64,000 nucleotides of DNA from Hydractinia symbiolongicarpus. Its lineage: Eukaryota > Cnidaria > Hydrozoa > Anthoathecata > Hydractiniidae. The first letter of the stretch is position 1; every line of letters begins with the position of its first letter. Below are positions 1 to 13,563 of the stretch, one piece after another. Below the pieces are notes generated by a model. The model did no database searches and was not told where the DNA came from. It saw only the letters and a list, made by a program, of their open reading frames with translations. Location: contig NC_079881.1 of the NCBI RefSeq assembly GCF_029227915.1, forward strand, positions 29,613,501 to 29,677,500. Reading direction: 5' to 3'. The translations under genes were made by a program, and so were the position numbers.

Positions 1-373
1 ACTTAATTGAACTAACTTTGGACTGTGACTTGATAAATGAGATAAATGAGACAATTGGACTCCAAGAAATAACATTCTTCTTAGTTTGACGTGATTGCCG
101 GAACTCAGCGATTACACTGGGCGCTGTGGTAGCGCTTCATTTAAGAATTTAGACAAATCAGTCATTCTTTACTGTGGGACCAATCCTAGCCGTTATCGCG
201 CGCTGAAGAAATAGCGACAGTTTCAAAAACTACATTTTATTGACTTTCTAAAAGTATCAATCCGCAGGAGTTGCAACGGTTGAGTCACATATTCGTACCA
301 ACATGTATTTCGTGATACTTTTCCGGTACTACCAGGTTGTATGGCTTTTAACAGTGAAACGATTGACTGTGGC
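1..373 (+). repeat. Reference satellite monomer (phase set at ACTTAATTGAACT)
   Basis: The second monomer starts at 374 with the same ACTTAATTGAACT, so the unit is 373 bp in this phase. Landmarks in order are TGACNTGATAAATG, AAGAAATAACATTCTTCTTA, GCGCTGTGGTAGCGC (5-bp inverted arms around GTGGT), ACTGTGGGACCAATCCTAGC, ATCGCGCGCTGAAGAAATAG, a TTACAACGG or TTGCAACGG box, CATATTCGTACCAACATG, and a 3' portion ending GAAACGATTGACTGTGG. This copy is of the second subtype (TTTCGTG, TTGTATGGC). The window begins close to this phase by chance. Confidence 0.9.
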
Positions 374-530
374 ACTTAATTGAACTGATTATGGACTGTC
401 ACCTGATAAATGTGATAAAGGAGACAATTGGACTTCAAGAAATAACATTCTTCTTAATTTGACATGATTGCGGAACCTCAGCGATTACACTGGGCGCTGT
501 GGTAGCGCTTCATTTAAGAATTAAGTTATA
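1..530 (+). repeat. Duplicated block, copy matching 4477-5005
   Basis: The first monomer and a half closely resembles the stretch from 4477, at an offset of about 4,476 bp (12 monomers). Rare shared variants include GATAAATGAGATAAATGAG, TCTAAAAGTATCAATCCGC and GTGGCACTTAATTG. The part from 369 also matches 2978 onward at an offset of 2,609 bp (7 monomers). The ends are approximate because they were judged by eye. Confidence 0.6.
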
Positions 531-3500
531 AAAAGTCATTTTTTTACTGTGGGGCCGATCCTTGCCCTTAGCGCGCTGAAGAAATAGCGACAGTTTCAAA
601 AACTATATTTCATTGACTTTCTAACGGTGTCAGTCCGTTTGAGTTACAACGGTTGGGTCACATATTCGTACCAACATGCATTTAGCGATATTTTTTTGAT
701 CTTACTAGGTTGCATCGCTTTTAAGAATGAAACGATTGACTGTGGGACTTAATTAAACTAACTTTGGACTGTGACGTGATAAATGTGATAAATGAAACAA
801 TTGGACTCTAAGAAATAACATTCTCCTTAATTTGACGGGATTGCCGGAACTCAGCGATTACACTGGGCGCTGTGGTAGCGCTTCATTTAAAAATTTAGAT
901 AAATAAGTCATTCTTTACTGTGGGACCAATCCTATCCGTTATCGTGCGCTGAAGCAATAGCGACAGTTTTAAAAACTACATTTCATTGACTTTCTAACGG
1001 TGTCAGTCCGTTTGAGTTACAACGGTTGGGTCACATACTCATACCAACATGTTTTTAGCGATATTTTTCTGATATTACTAGGTTGCACCGCTTTTAACAG
1101 TGAAACGATTGCTGTGGGACTAAATTGAACTGATTTTCGACTGTGACCTTATAAATGTTATAAGATAGACAAGTTGACTCCAAAAAATAGCATTCTCCTT
1201 AATTTGACATGATTGCCGGAACTCAGCGATTACATTGGGCGCTGTGGTAGCGCTTCATTTAAGAATTAAGCTATAAAAAGTCATTTTTTTGCTGTGGGGT
1301 TGATCCTTGCCCTTAGCGCGCTGAAGAAATAGCGACAGTTTCAAAAACTATATTTCATTGACTTTGTAACGGTGTCAGTCCGTTTGAGTTACAACGGTTG
1401 GTTCACATATTCGTACCAACATGTATTTAGCGATATTTGTTTTGATATTACTAGGTTGCATCGCTTTTAACAATGAAACGAATGACTGTGGGACTTAATT
1501 GAACTAACTTTGGACTGTGACCTGATAAATGTGATAAATGAGAAAATTGGACTCCAAGAAGAAACATTCTTCTTAATTCCACTTGATTGCCGGAACTCAG
1601 CGATTACACTGGGCGCTGTGGCAGCGCTTCATTTAAAAATTTAGATAAATATGTCATTCTTTATTGTGGGACCAATCCTATCCGTTATCGCGCGCTGAAG
1701 AAATAGCGACAGTTTTAAAAACTACATTTCATTGACTTTCTAACGGTGTCAGTCCGTTTAGGTTACAACGGTTGGGTCACATACTCGTACCAACATGTAT
1801 TTAGCGATATTTGTTTTGATATTACTAGGTTGCATCGCTTTTAACAATGAAACGAATGACTGTGGGACTTAATTGAACTAACTTTGGACTGTGACCTGAT
1901 AAATGTGATAAATGAGGCAATTGGACTCCAAGAAATAACATTCTTCTTAATTCGACTTAATTGCCGGAACTCAGCGATTACACTGGGCGCTGTGGTAGCG
2001 CTTCATTTAAAAATTTAGATAAATAAGTCATTCTTTACTGTGGGACCAATCCTATCCGTTATTGCGCGCTAAAGAAATAGCGACAGTTTTAAAAACAAAT
2101 TTCATTGACTTTCTAACGGTGTCAGTCCGTTTGAGTTACAACGGTTGGGTCACATACTCGTACCAACATGTATTTAGCGATATTTTTCTGATATTACTAG
2201 GTTGCACCGCTTTTAACAGTGAAACGATTGCTGTGGGACTAAATTGAACTGATTTTGGGCTGTGACCTTATAAATGTTATAATATAGACAAGTTGACTCC
2301 AAGAAATAACATTCTTCTTAATTTGACATGATTACCAGAACTCAGCGATTACACTGGGCTCTTTGGTATCGCTTCATTTAAAAATTTAGATAAATAAGTC
2401 ATTCTTTACTGTGGGATCAATCCTATCCGTTATCGCGCGCTGAAGAAATAGCGATAGTTTTAAAAACTACATTTAATTGACTTTGTAACGGTGTCAGTCC
2501 GTTTGAGTTGCAACGGTTGGGTCACCTATTCGTACCAACATGTATTTAGCGATATTTATCTGATTTTACTAGGTTGCACCGCTTTTAACAGTGAAACGAT
2601 TGCTGTGGGACTAAATTGAACTGATTTTGGGCTGTGACCTTATAAATGTTATAAGATAGACAAGTTGACTCCAAGAAATAACATTCTTCTTAATTTGACA
2701 TGATTACCAGAACTCAGCGATTACACTGGGCGCTTTGGTATCGCTTCATTTAAAAATTTAGATAAATAAGTCATTCTTTACTGTGGGATCAATCCTATCC
2801 GTTATCGCGCGCTGAAGAAATAGCGATAGTTTCAAAAACTACATTTAATTGACTTTGTAACGGTGTCAGTCCGTTTAAGTTGCAACGGTTGGGTCACGTA
2901 TTCGTACCAACATGTATTTAGCGATATTTATCTGATATTACTAGGTTGCATCGCTTTTAACAGTGAAACGATTGACTGTGGCACTTAATTGAACTGATTA
3001 TGGACTGTCACCTGATAAATGTGATAAAGGAGACAATTGGACTCCAAGAAATAACATTCTTCTTAATTTGACAAGATTGCGGAGCCTCAGCGATTACACT
3101 GGGCGCTGTGGTAGCGCTTCATTTAAAAATTAAGCTATAAAAAGTCATTTTGTTACTGTGGGGCCAATCCTTCCCCTTAGCGCGCTGAAGAAATAGCGAC
3201 AGTTTCAAAAACTATATTTCATTGACTTTCTAACGGTGTCAGTCCGTTTGAGTTACAACGGTTGGGTCACATATTCGTACCAACATGTATTTAGCGATAT
3301 TTGTTTTGATATTACTAGGTTGCATCGCTTTTAACAATGAAACGAATGACTGTGGGACTTAATTGAACTAACTTTGGACTATGACCTGATAAATGTGATA
3401 AAAGAGACAATTGGACTCCAAGAAATAACATTCTTCTTAATTCGACTTGATTGCCGGATCTCAGCGATTACACTGGGCGCTGTGGTAGCGCTTCATTTAA

Positions 3501-6500
3501 AAATTTAGATAAATATGTCATTCTTTACTGTGGGACCAATCTTATCTGTTATCGCGCGCTGAAGAAATAGCGACAGTTTTAAAAACTACATTTCATTGAC
3601 TTTCTAACGGTGTCAGTCCGTTTGAGTTACAACGGTTGGGTCACATACTCGTACCAACATGTATTTAACGATATTTTTCTGATATTACTAGGTTGCATCG
3701 CTTTTAACAATGAAACGAATGACTGTGGGACTTAATTGAACTAACTTTGGACTGTGACCTTATAAATGTTATAAGATAGACAAGTTGACTCCAAGAAATA
3801 ACATTCTTCTTAATTTGACATGATTACCGGAACTCAGCGATTACACTGGGCGCTTTGGTATCGCTTCATTTAAAAAGTTAGATAAATAAGTCATTCTTTA
3901 CTGTGGGATCAATCCTATCCGTTATCGCGCGCTGAAGAAATAGCGATAGTTTCAAAAACTACATTTGATTGACTTTATAACGGTGTCAGTCCGTTTGAGT
4001 TGCAACGGTTGGGTCACGTATTCGTACCAACATGTATTTAGCGATATTTATCTGATGTTACTAGGTTGCATCGCTTTTAGCAGTGAAACGATTGGCTGTG
4101 GGACTTAATTGAACTAACTTTGGACTGTGACCTGATAAATGAGATAAATGAGACAATTGGACTCCAAGAAATAACATTCTTCTTAATTTGACGTGATTGC
4201 CGGAACTCAGCGATTACACTGGGCGCTTTGGTATCGCTTCATTTAAAAATTTAGATAAATAAGTCATTCTTTACTGTGGGAACAATCCTATCCGTTATCG
4301 CGCGCTGAAGAAATAGCGATAGTTTCAAAAACTACATTTGATTGACTTTATAACGGTGTCAGTCCGTTTGATTTGCAACGGTTGGGTCATGTATTCGTAC
4401 CAACATGTATTTAGCGATATTGATCTGATGTTACTAGGTTGCATCGCTTTTAGCAGTGACACGATTGGCTGTGGGACTTAATTGAACTAACTTTGGACTG
4501 TGACCTGATAAATGAGATAAATGAGACAATTGGACTCCAAGAAATAACATTCTTCTTAATTTGACGTGATTGCCGGAACTCAGCGATTACACTGGGCGCT
4601 GTGGTGGCGCTTCATTTAAGAATTTACACAAATCAGTCATTCTTTTCTGTGGGACCAATCCTAGCCGTTATTGCGCGCTGAAGAAATAGCGACAGTTTCA
4701 AAAACTACATTTCATTGACTTTCTAAAAGTATCAATCCGCTGGAGTTGCAACGGTTGAGTCACATATTCGTACCAACATGTATTTCGTGATATTTTTCCG
4801 GTACTACGAGGTTGTATGGCTTTTAACAGTGAAACGATTGACTGTGGCACTTAATTGAACTGATTATGGACTGTCACCTGATAAATGTGATGAAGCAGAC
4901 AATTGGACTCCTAGAAATAACATTCTTCTTAATTTGACATGATTGCGGAACCTCAGCGATTACACTGGGCGCTGTGGTAGCGCTTCATTTAAGAATTAAG
5001 CTATAAAAAGTGATTATTTTACTGTGGGGCCGATCCTTGCCGTTAGCGCGCTGAAGAAAGAGCGACAGTTTCAAAAACTACATTTTATTGACTTTCTAAC
5101 GGTGTCAGTCCGTTTGAGTTACAACGGTTGGGTCACATATTCGTACTAACATGTATTTATCGAATTGTTTTTCTCATATTACTAGGTTGCATCGATTTAA
5201 ACAATGAAACGATTGACTGTGGGATTTAATTGATCTAACTTTGTACTGTGACCTAATAGATCTGATAAATGAGAAAATTGGACTCCAAGAAATAACATTC
5301 TTCTCAATTTGACATGATTGCCGGAACTCAGCGATTACACTGGGCGCTGTGGTAGCACTTCATTTAAAAACTTAGATTAATAAGTCATTTTTTACTGTGG
5401 GATCAATCCTAGCCATTATCGCGCGCTGAAGAAATAGCGACAGTTTCAAGAATTACATTTCATTGACTTTCTAACGGTGTCAGCCCGTTTGAGTTACAAC
5501 AGTTGGGTCACCTATTCGTACCAACATGTGTTTAGCGATATTTTTCTGATATTACTAGGTTGCATCGCTTTTAACAATGAAACGATTGACTGTGGGACTT
5601 AATTGAACTAACTTTGGACTGTGACCTGATAAATGTGATAAATGAGACAATTGGACTCCAAGAAATAACATTCTTCTCAATTTGACATGATTGCCGGAAC
5701 TCAGGGATTACACTGGGCGCTGTGGTACCACTTCATTTAAAAACTTAGATTAATAAGTCATTTTTTACTGTGGGACCAATCCTAGCCGTTATCGCGCGCT
5801 GAAGAAATATCGACAGTTTCATAAACTACATTTCATTGACTTTCTAACGGTGCCAGTCGGTTTGAGTTACAACGGTTGGGTCACATATTCGTACCAACAT
5901 GTATTTAGCGGTATTTGTTTTGATATTACTAGCTTGCATCGCTTTTAACAATGAAACGAATGACTGTGGGACTTAATTGACCTAACTTTGGACTGTGACC
6001 TGATAAATGTGATAAATGAGACAATTGGACTGCAAGAAAAAACATTTTTCTTAATTTGACGTGATTGCCGGAACTCAGCGATTACACTGGGCGCTGTGGT
6101 AGCGCTTCATTTAAAAATTTAGATAAATAAGTCATTCTTTACTGTGGAACCAATCCTAGCCGTTATCGCGCGCTGAAGAAATATCAAAAGTTTCATAAAC
6201 TACATTTCATTGACTTTCTAACGGTGCTAGTCCGTTTAAGTTACAACGGCTGGGTCACATATTCGTACCAACATGTATTTAGCGATATTTGTTTTGATAT
6301 TACTAGGTTGCATCGCTTTTAACAATGAAACGAATGACTGTGGGACTTAATTGAACTAACTTTGGACTGTGACCTAATAAATGTGATAAATGAGAAAATT
6401 GGACTCCAAGAAATAACATTCTTCTCAATTTGACATGATTGCCGGAACTCAGCGATTGCACTGGGCGCTCTGGTAGCACTTCATTAAAAAACTTAGATTA

Positions 6501-7199
6501 ATAAGTCATTTTTTACTGTGGGAACAATCTTAGCCGTTATCGCGCGCTGAAGAAATAGTGACAGTTTCAAAAACTACATTTTATTGACTTTCTAACGGTG
6601 TCAGTCCGTTTGAGTTACAACGGTTGCGTCACATATTCGTACCAACATGTATTTAGCGATATTTTTTTTGAAATTGCTAGGTTGCATCCCTTTTAACAAT
6701 GAAACGAATGACTGTGGGACTTAATTTAACTAACTTTTGGACTGTGACCTGATAAATGTGATAAATGAGACAATTCGACTCCAAGAAATAACATTCTTCT
6801 TAATTTGACGGCATTGCCGGATCTCAGCGATTACACTGGGCGCTGTGGTAGCGCTTCATTAAAAAATTTAGATAAATAAGTCATTCTTTACTGTGGGACC
6901 AATCCTAGCCGTTATCGCGCGCTGAAGAAATATCGATCGTTTCATAAACTACATTTCATTGACTTTCTAACGGTGCCAGTCGGTTTGAGTTACAACGGTT
7001 GGGTCACATATTCGTACCAACATGTATTTAGCGATTTTTGGTTTGATATTACTAGGTTGCATCCCTTTTAACAATGAAACGAATGGCTGTGGGACTTAAT
7101 TTAACTAACTTTTGGACTGTGACCTGATAAATGTGATAAATGAGACAATTCGACTCCAAGAAATAACATTCTTCTTAATTTGACGGCATTGCCGGATCT

Positions 7200-9288
7200 C
7201 AGCGATTACACTGGGCGCTGTGGTAGCGCTTCATTAAAAAATTTAGATAAATAAGTCATTCTTTACTGTGGGACCAATCCTAGCACTTATCGCGCGCTGA
7301 AGAATTAGCGACAGTTTCAAATACTACATTTCACTCACTTTCTAACGGTGTCAGTCCGTTTGAGTTTCAACGGTTGGCTCACATATTCGTACAAATATGT
7401 ATTTAGCGATATTTTTCTCATATTACTAGGTTGCATCGCTTTTAACAATGAAACGATTGACTGTGGGACAAAATTTAACTGATTTTGGACTGTGATCATA
7501 TAAATGTTATAAGTGAGACAAGTTGACTCCAAGAAATAACATTCTTCTTAATTTGACATGATTACCGGAACTCAGCGATTACACTGGGCGCTGTGGTAGC
7601 GCTTCATTTAAAAATTTAGATAAGTAAGTCATTCTTTACTGTGGGATAAATCCTATCTGTTACCGCGCGCTGAAGAAATAGCGATAGTTTCAAAAACTAC
7701 ATTTCCCTGACTTTGTAACGGTGTCACTCCGTTTGAGTTGCAACGGTTGTGTCACATAGTCGTACCGACATGTAATTAGCGATATTTATCTGATATTACT
7801 AAGTTGCATCGCTTTTAGCAGTGAAACGATTGACTGTGGGTCTTAATTGAACTAACTTTGGACTGTGACCTGATAAATGTGATAAATGAGACAATTGGAC
7901 TCCAAGAAATAAGATTCTTCTTAATTTGACGTAATTGCCGGAACTCAGCGATTACCCTAGGCGCTGTGGTAGCGCTTCATTTAAGAATTTAGACAAATGA
8001 GTCATTTTTTACTGTGGGACCAATCCATGTATTTAGCGATATTTTTTTCATATTACTAGGTTGCATCGCTTTTAACAGTGAAACGACTGACTGTGGGACA
8101 AAATTGGACTGATTTTTGACTGTGATCATATAAATGTTATAAGTGAGACAAGTTGACTCCAAGAAATAACATTCTTCTTAATTTGACATGATTACCGGAA
8201 CTCAGCGATTACGCTGGGCGCTGTGGTAGCGGTTCATTTAAAAGTTTAGATAAATAAGTCTTTCTTTACTGTGGGATCAATCCTATCCGTTATCGCGCGC
8301 TGAAGAAATGGCGATAGTTTCAAAAACTACATTTCATTGACTTTGTAACGGTGTCAGTCCGTTTGAGGTGCAACGGTTGTGTCACATATCTTGTACCGAC
8401 ATGTATTTAGCGTTATTTATCTGATATTACTAAGTTGCATCTCTTTTAGCAGTGAAACGATTGACTGTGGGACTTAATTGAACTAACTTTGGACTGTGAC
8501 CTGATAAATGTGATAAATGAGACAATTGGACTCCAAGAAATAACATTCTTCTTAATTTTGACGTGATTGCCGGAACTCAGCGATTACACTGGGCGCTGTG
8601 GTAGCGCTTCATTTTAAATTTTAGATAAATGAGTCATTCTTTACTGTGGGACCAATCCTAACCGTTATCGCGCGCTGAAGAAATAGTGACAGTCTCAAAT
8701 ACTACATTTCACTGACTTTCTAACGGTGTCAGTCCGTTTGAGTTTCAACGGTTGGGTCACATATTCGTACCAACATGTATTTCGCGATATTTTTCTCATA
8801 TTACTAGGTTGCATCGCTTTTCACAGTGAAAGGATTGACTGTGGGACAAAATTGGACTGATTTTGGACTGTGATCATATAAATGTTATAAGTGAGACAAG
8901 TTGACTCCAAGAAATAACATTCTTCTTAATTTGACATGATTACCGGAACTCAGAGATTACACTGGACGTTGTGGTAGCGCTTCATTTAAAAATTTATATA
9001 AATAAGTCTTTTCTTACTGTGGGACCAATCTTAGCCGTTATCGCGCGCTGAAGAAATAGCGACAGTTTCAAAAACTACATTTCATTGTGTTTCTAACAGT
9101 ATCAATTCGCTTGAATTACAACGGTTTAGTCACATATTCGTACCAACATGTATTTCGTGCTATCTTACTAGGTTGTATGACTTACTAGGTTGTATAGCTT
9201 TTAACAGTTAAACAATTGACTGTTAGACATAATTGAACTGATTATGGACTGTGATTTTAAAAATGCTATAAATGAGACAAGTGGACTC
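7200..9288 (+). repeat. Higher-order repeat of six monomers, copy 1 (2,133-bp period)
   Basis: This block recurs 2,133 bp downstream. It contains six monomers, two of unusual length. One is 258 bp (7945-8202) and lacks about 115 bp between CCAATCC and ATGTATTTAGCG. The other is about 382 bp and carries a local direct duplication of CTTACTAGGTTGTATG near 9165. Both anomalies occur at the same offset in copy 2, so they predate the duplication. The boundaries are where the two copies stop matching: near 7198 on the left and 9288 on the right. Confidence 0.85.
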
Positions 9289-9332
9289 CAAGAAATAACA
9301 TTCTTCTTAATTTTGACGTGATTGCCGGAACT

Positions 9333-11421
9333 CAGCGATTACACTGGGCGCTGTGGTAGCGCTTCATTAAAAAATTTAGATAAATAAGTCATTCTTTACT
9401 GTGGGACCAATCCTAGCACTTATCGCGCGCTGAAGAATTAGCGACAGTTTCAAATACTACATTTCACTCACTTTCTAACGGTGTCAGTCCGTTTGAGTTT
9501 CAACGGTTGGCTCACATATTCGTACAAATATGTATTTAGCGATATTTTTCTCATATTACTAGGTTGCATCGCTTTTAACAATGAAACGATTGACTGTGGG
9601 ACAAAATTTAACTGATTTTGGACTGTGATCATATAAATGTTATAAGTGAGACAAGTTGACTCCAAGAAATAACATTCTTCTTAATTTGACATGATTACCG
9701 GAACTCAGCGATTACACTGGGCGCTGTGGTAGCGCTTCATTTAAAAATTTAGATAAGTAAGTCATTCTTTACTGTGGGATAAATCCTATCTGTTACCGCG
9801 CGCTGAAGAAATAGCGATAGTTTCAAAAACTACATTTCCCTGACTTTGTAACGGTGTCACTCCGTTTGAGTTGCAACGGTTGTGTCACATAGTCGTACCG
9901 ACATGTAATTAGCGATATTTATCTGATATTACTAAGTTGCATCGCTTTTAGCAGTGAAACGATTGACTGTGGGTCTTAATTGAACTAACTTTGGACTGTG
10001 ACCTGATAAATGTGATAAATGAGACAATTGGACTCCAAGAAATAAGATTCTTCTTAATTTGACGTAATTGCCGGAACTCAGCGATTACCCTAGGCGCTGT
10101 GGTAGCGCTTCATTTAAGAATTTAGACAAATGAGTCATTTTTTACTGTGGGACCAATCCATGTATTTAGCGATATTTTTTTCATATTACTAGGTTGCATC
10201 GCTTTTAACAGTGAAACGACTGACTGTGGGACAAAATTGGACTGATTTTTGACTGTGATCATATAAATGTTATAAGTGAGACAAGTTGACTCCAAGAAAT
10301 AACATTCTTCTTAATTTGACATGATTACCGGAACTCAGCGATTACGCTGGGCGCTGTGGTAGCGGTTCATTTAAAAGTTTAGATAAATAAGTCTTTCTTT
10401 ACTGTGGGATCAATCCTATCCGTTATCGCGCGCTGAAGAAATGGCGATAGTTTCAAAAACTACATTTCATTGACTTTGTAACGGTGTCAGTCCGTTTGAG
10501 GTGCAACGGTTGTGTCACATATCTTGTACCGACATGTATTTAGCGTTATTTATCTGATATTACTAAGTTGCATCTCTTTTAGCAGTGAAACGATTGACTG
10601 TGGGACTTAATTGAACTAACTTTGGACTGTGACCTGATAAATGTGATAAATGAGACAATTGGACTCCAAGAAATAACATTCTTCTTAATTTTGACGTGAT
10701 TGCCGGAACTCAGCGATTACACTGGGCGCTGTGGTAGCGCTTCATTTTAAATTTTAGATAAATGAGTCATTCTTTACTGTGGGACCAATCCTAACCGTTA
10801 TCGCGCGCTGAAGAAATAGTGACAGTCTCAAATACTACATTTCACTGACTTTCTAACGGTGTCAGTCCGTTTGAGTTTCAACGGTTGGGTCACATATTCG
10901 TACCAACATGTATTTCGCGATATTTTTCTCATATTACTAGGTTGCATCGCTTTTCACAGTGAAAGGATTGACTGTGGGACAAAATTGGACTGATTTTGGA
11001 CTGTGATCATATAAATGTTATAAGTGAGACAAGTTGACTCCAAGAAATAACATTCTTCTTAATTTGACATGATTACCGGAACTCAGAGATTACACTGGAC
11101 GTTGTGGTAGCGCTTCATTTAAAAATTTATATAAATAAGTCTTTTTTTACTGTGGGACCAATCTTAGCCGTTATCGCGCGCTGAAGAAATAGCGACAGTT
11201 TCAAAAACTACATTTCATTGTGTTTCTAACAGTATCAATTCGCTTGAATTACAACGGTTTAGTCACATATTCGTACCAACATGTATTTCGTGCTATCTTA
11301 CTAGGTTGTATGACTTACTAGGTTGTATAGCTTTTAACAGTTAAACAATTGACTGTTAGACATAATTGAACTGATTATGGACTGTGATTTTAAAAATGCT
11401 ATAAATGAGACAAGTGGACTC
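9333..11421 (+). repeat. Higher-order repeat of six monomers, copy 2 (2,133-bp period)
   Basis: This is a near-identical copy of 7200-9288. The deletion junction CCAATCCATGTATTTAGC recurs at 10,154 and the small internal duplication recurs near 11,298, each exactly 2,133 bp after its partner. Identity breaks near 11,421, where copy 2 reads ACTCCTAG and copy 1 reads ACTCCAAG, followed by different monomer variants. The few differences point to a recent tandem duplication, for example by unequal exchange. Confidence 0.85.
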
Positions 11422-11659
11422 CTAGAAATAACATTCTTTTTAATTTGAGATGATTGCCGGAACTCAGCGATTACACTGGGCGCTGTGGTAGCGCTTCATT
11501 TAAGAATTAAGCTACACAAAGTCATTTTTTACTGTGGGACCAATCCTAGCCCTCATCGCGCACTGAAGAAATAGCGACAGTTTCAAATACCACATTTCAC
11601 TGACTTTCTAACGGTGTCAGTCCGTTTGAGTTTCAACGGTTGGGTCACATATTCGTACC

Positions 11660-13563
11660 AACATGTATTTAGCGATATTTTTCTCATATTACTAGGTTGC
11701 ATCGCTTTTAACAATGAAACGATTGACTGTGGGACAAAATTTAACTGATTTTGAACTGTGATCATATAAATGTTATAAGTGAGACAAGTTGACTCCAAGA
11801 AATAACATTCTTCTTAATTTGACATGATTACCGGAACTCAGCGATTACACTGGGCGCTGTGGTAGCGTTTCATTTAAAAATTTAGATAAATAAGTCATTC
11901 TTTACTGTGGGATCAATCCTATCCGTTATCGCGCGCTGAAGAAATAGCGATAGTTTCAAAAACTACATTTCATTGACTTTGTAACGGTGTCAGTCCGTTT
12001 GAGTTGCAACGGTTGTGTCACATAGTCGTACCGACATGTAATTAGCGATATTAATCTGATATTACTAAGTTGCATCGCTTTTAGCAGTGAAACGATTGAC
12101 TGTGGGACTTAATTGAACTAAATTTGGACTGTGACCTGATAAATGTGATAAATGAGACATTTGGACTCCAAGAAATAAGATTCTTCTTAATTTGACGTGA
12201 TTGCCGGAACTCAGCGATTACCCTAGGCGCTGTGGTAGCGCTTCATTTAAGAATTTAGACAAATGAGTCATTTTTTACTGTGGGACCAATCCTAGCCCTT
12301 ATCGCGCGCTGAAGAAATAGCGACAGTTTCAAATACTACATTTCACTGACTTTCTAACGGTGTCAGTCCGTTTGAGTTTCAACGGTTGGGTCACATATTC
12401 GTACCAACATGTATTTAGCGATATTTTTTTCATATTACTAGGTTGCATCGCTTTTAACAGTGAAACGATTGACTGTGGGACAAAATTGGACTGATTTTTG
12501 ACTGTGATCATATAAATGTTATAAGTGAGACAAGTTGACTCCAAGAAATAACATTCTTCTTAATTTGACATGATTACCGGAACTCAGCGATTACGCTGGG
12601 CGCTGTGGTAGCGGTTCATTTAAAAGTTTAGATAAGTAAGTCTTTCTTTACTGTGGGATCAATCCTATCCGTTATCGCGCGCTGAAGAAATGGCGATAGT
12701 TTCAAAAACTACATTTCATTGACTTTGTAACGGTGTCAGTCCGTTTGAGTTGCAACGGCTGTGTCACATATCTTGTACCGACATGTATTTAGCGTTATTT
12801 ATCTGATATTACTAAGTTGCATCTCTTTTAGCAGTGAAACGATTGACTGTGGGACTTAATTGAACTAACTTTGGACTGTGACCTGATAAATGTGATAAAT
12901 GAGACAATTGGACTCCAAGAAATAACATTCTTCTTAATTTGACGTGATTGCCGGAACTCAGCGATTACACTGGGCGCTGTGGTAGCGCTTCATTTTAAAT
13001 TTTAGATAAATGAGTCATTCTTTACTGTGGGACCAATCCTAACCCTTATCGCGCGCTGAAGAAATAGTGACAGTCTCAAATACTACATTTCACTGACTTT
13101 CTAACGGTGTCAGTCCGTTTGAGTTTCAACGGTTGGGTCACATATTCGTACCAACATGTATTTCGCGATATTTTTCTCATATTACTAGCTTGCATCGCTT
13201 TTCACAGTGAAAGGATTGACTGTGGGACAAAATTGGACTGATTTTGGACTGTGATCATATAAATGTTATAAGTGAGACAAGTTGACTCCAAGAAATAACA
13301 TTCTTCTTAATTTGACATGATTACCGGAACTCAGCGATTAAACTGGACGTTGTGGTAGCGCTTCATTTAAAAATTTATATAAATAAGTCTTTTTTTACTG
13401 TGGGACCAATCTTAGCCGTTATCGCGCGCTGAAGAAATAGCGACAGTTTCAAAAACTACATTTCATTGTGTTTCTAACAGTATCAATCCGCTTGAATTAC
13501 AACGGTTGAGTCACATATTCGTACCAACATGTATTTCATGCTATTTTTCCGGTCTTACTAGGT
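11660..13563 (+). repeat. Segmental duplication within satellite, copy 1 (offset 2,988 bp)
   Basis: About five monomers match 14,648-16,551 at an offset of 2,988 bp (8 monomers). Shared rare features are GGGACAAAATTTAACTG at about 11,731, CCCTAGGCGCTG or CCCTAGGCGTTG near 12,225 and 15,213, and GTTATTTATCTGATATTAC. The match ends at about 13,563, where this copy continues with TTGTATGG and the other with TTGCATCG. That is a recombination-like switch between monomer subtypes. Confidence 0.7.

Noticed and set aside
280-305. CENP-B-box-like ATTCGTACCAACATG
   Set aside because: It matches the TTCGnnnnA part of the box, but the required CGGG is replaced by ATGT, so a functional box is not supported.
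200-360. Hammerhead-ribozyme-like pieces (CTGAAGA and GAAAC) in each monomer
   Set aside because: The two conserved pieces are about 150 bases apart and no complementary stems or cleavage triplet are found in a workable order on either strand.
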